A program made the position numbers and the translations under genes. The notes beneath the pieces were generated by a model that worked only from the letters and a program-made list of their open reading frames with translations, did no database searches and was not told where the DNA came from. From Lutibacter sp. (GTDB lineage Bacteria > Bacteroidota > Bacteroidia > Flavobacteriales > Flavobacteriaceae), in NCBI GenBank assembly GCA_002733285.1, contig NVVE01000019.1:5384-11682 (forward strand): a stretch of DNA of 6,299 bases, written 5' to 3'. Shown here one piece after another: positions 5,697 through 6,299 of this stretch. Positions within the stretch are counted from its first letter, which is position 1, and each line of letters begins with the position of its first letter.

Positions 5697-6299
5697 TTAT
5701 AAAAAAGCAGTATCTATTGGTTCCCAAAGTTCAATTTTATTTCCTTCAAGATCTAAAATCCATCCAAATTTCCCGTATTCATATTCTTCAATTTCACCAA
5801 TAATAGTTATTCCTTCCTGTTTTAATTTTTTTAAGAGACCAATTAAATCTTCAACTCTATAATTAAACATATAATCTTTTTTTGAAGGAGAAAAATAACT
5901 TGTGTCATTTTTAAAAGGACTCCATTGTGTGCTTGCAGGTTTACCATTATCATCTTTCCACCAAAAAGTACAACCCCAATCATCAACATTAAATCCTAAA
6001 TGATTTTTATACCATTCTTTCAATTTTGTGGGATTTTCTGTTTTAAAGAAAAGTCCACCAATACCTGTAACTCTATTAATTTTCGATTCAACTTTAACAG
6101 GGTTTTTTAAAAAAAATAATGCACCAACTTTATCAACTATTGTTTGAGCCAATTTAATTTTAGATTCAACTGTCCACCCCGCAATATGAGGTGAAAGCAG
6201 GACATTTTCAGCATGAATTAAATAATCGAAAGCTTCAGGGAAATTATCATTTTCAAATAAATTTTCAAATGATAATTTTTCATATTCAAGAACGTCTAA
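5697..6299 (-). CDS. D-2-hydroxyacid dehydrogenase C-terminus joined in frame to a VOC domain (cut by right edge)
   Basis: A single frame enters at the right edge and stays open for 200 residues to a double stop TAATAA (5699-5694). Residues 1-63 (window numbering) are the end of a SerA-like NAD-dependent D-2-hydroxyacid dehydrogenase: LDVLEYEK at 1-8, NVLLSPHIAGWTVES at 32-46 with the likely catalytic His38, and the closing helix LAQTIVDKVGALFF at 50-63. After a ten-residue linker, residues 74-200 form a VOC (glyoxalase / bleomycin-resistance fold) protein: RVTGIGGLFFKTENP, CTFWWKD at 110-116, STQWSPF at 123-129, YGKFGWILD at 175-183 and GNKIELWEP at 186-194. The junction crosses a T8A6 tract. 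A call from the TTG at 6152 would give a 151-residue protein, but that TTG is Leu50 inside the dehydrogenase helix and is not a credible start. Substrates of both parts are unknown; phosphoglycerate is only the family guess. Confidence 0.78.
   Translation of the reverse strand, partial: LDVLEYEKLSFENLFENDNFPEAFDYLIHAENVLLSPHIAGWTVESKIKLAQTIVDKVGALFFLKNPVKVESKINRVTGIGGLFFKTENPTKLKEWYKNHLGFNVDDWGCTFWWKDDNGKPASTQWSPFKNDTSYFSPSKKDYMFNYRVEDLIGLLKKLKQEGITIIGEIEEYEYGKFGWILDLEGNKIELWEPIDTAFL
6102..6117 (-). other. Slippage-prone T8A6 tract at the dehydrogenase/VOC junction
   Basis: On the minus strand eight T are followed by six A and then C. In the reading frame used, TTA AAA AAC forms the heptamer A AAA AAC (6108-6102), the classic X XXY YYZ slip site. 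A -1 slip would add Pro-Cys and stop at TAA 6096-6094. Loss of one T would stop at TAA right after the residues ALFF. Both outcomes end a dehydrogenase of ordinary length. Whether slippage occurs in the cell is not shown by the sequence. Confidence 0.5.

Noticed and set aside
5697..6152. Separate 151-residue VOC protein starting at TTG 6152
   Set aside because: The TTG encodes a leucine in the closing helix of the dehydrogenase (KIKLAQTIVDK), so the first 14 residues of such a protein would belong to the dehydrogenase. The frame is open upstream to the window edge.
1..6299. Mobile element, phage, CRISPR or defence system
   Set aside because: No transposase, integrase, terminal inverted repeats, direct-repeat array or defence-type protein is visible; the genes are housekeeping or small membrane/enzyme families.

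Overview
The window looks like an ordinary chromosomal segment of a Bacteroidota bacterium, most likely a member of the Flavobacteriaceae. The DNA is AT-rich, none of the starts examined shows a clear Shine-Dalgarno sequence, and several genes are preceded by TAnnTTTG-like boxes, the -7 element typical of this phylum. Several proteins also have a flavobacterial look: an aspartate kinase with a GREGSD loop, a fused OlsF-type aminolipid acyltransferase, and a SerA-like dehydrogenase with an SPHIAGWT motif. I see no mobile element, CRISPR array, tRNA or rRNA. No intergenic stretch exceeds 300 bases; the longest is 185 bases.

Layout from left to right. (1) Minus strand, 1-419: the N-terminal two thirds of an Fe/Mn superoxide dismutase, cut by the window edge, with a likely promoter at 453-485. 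(2) Minus strand, 605-1642: a complete class I fructose-1,6-bisphosphatase very close to the E. coli Fbp type. (3) A 105-base divergent spacer, 1643-1747, carries the promoters of fbp (leftward) and of a rightward two-gene unit. (4) Plus strand, 1748-3492: an SSAT-like GNAT acetyltransferase whose stop codon overlaps the start of a monofunctional aspartate kinase (ATGA overlap, so probably translationally coupled). (5) Plus strand, 3531-5366: a 611-residue two-domain acyltransferase of the OlsF type, which makes acylated amino-acid lipids. It has its own promoter overlapping the end of the aspartate kinase gene. (6) Minus strand, converging on it with only 4 bases between the stops: a small TM2-domain membrane protein (5371-5658). 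Upstream of that is an open frame entering from the right edge (6299 to 5697) that joins the C-terminus of a SerA-like D-2-hydroxyacid dehydrogenase to a VOC (glyoxalase-fold) domain.

Most genes are core metabolism: oxidative defence, gluconeogenesis, aspartate-family amino acids and membrane aminolipids. They do not form one obvious pathway. The most unusual point is the dehydrogenase-VOC junction. The frame runs through a T8A6 tract at 6103-6116; removing one T, or a -1 slip on the A AAA AAC heptamer, would end the dehydrogenase at once, while the VOC part has no convincing start codon of its own. It may be a genuine fusion, a slippage-controlled product or a sequence error. The coupling of an SSAT-like acetyltransferase to aspartate kinase is the next most interesting point.
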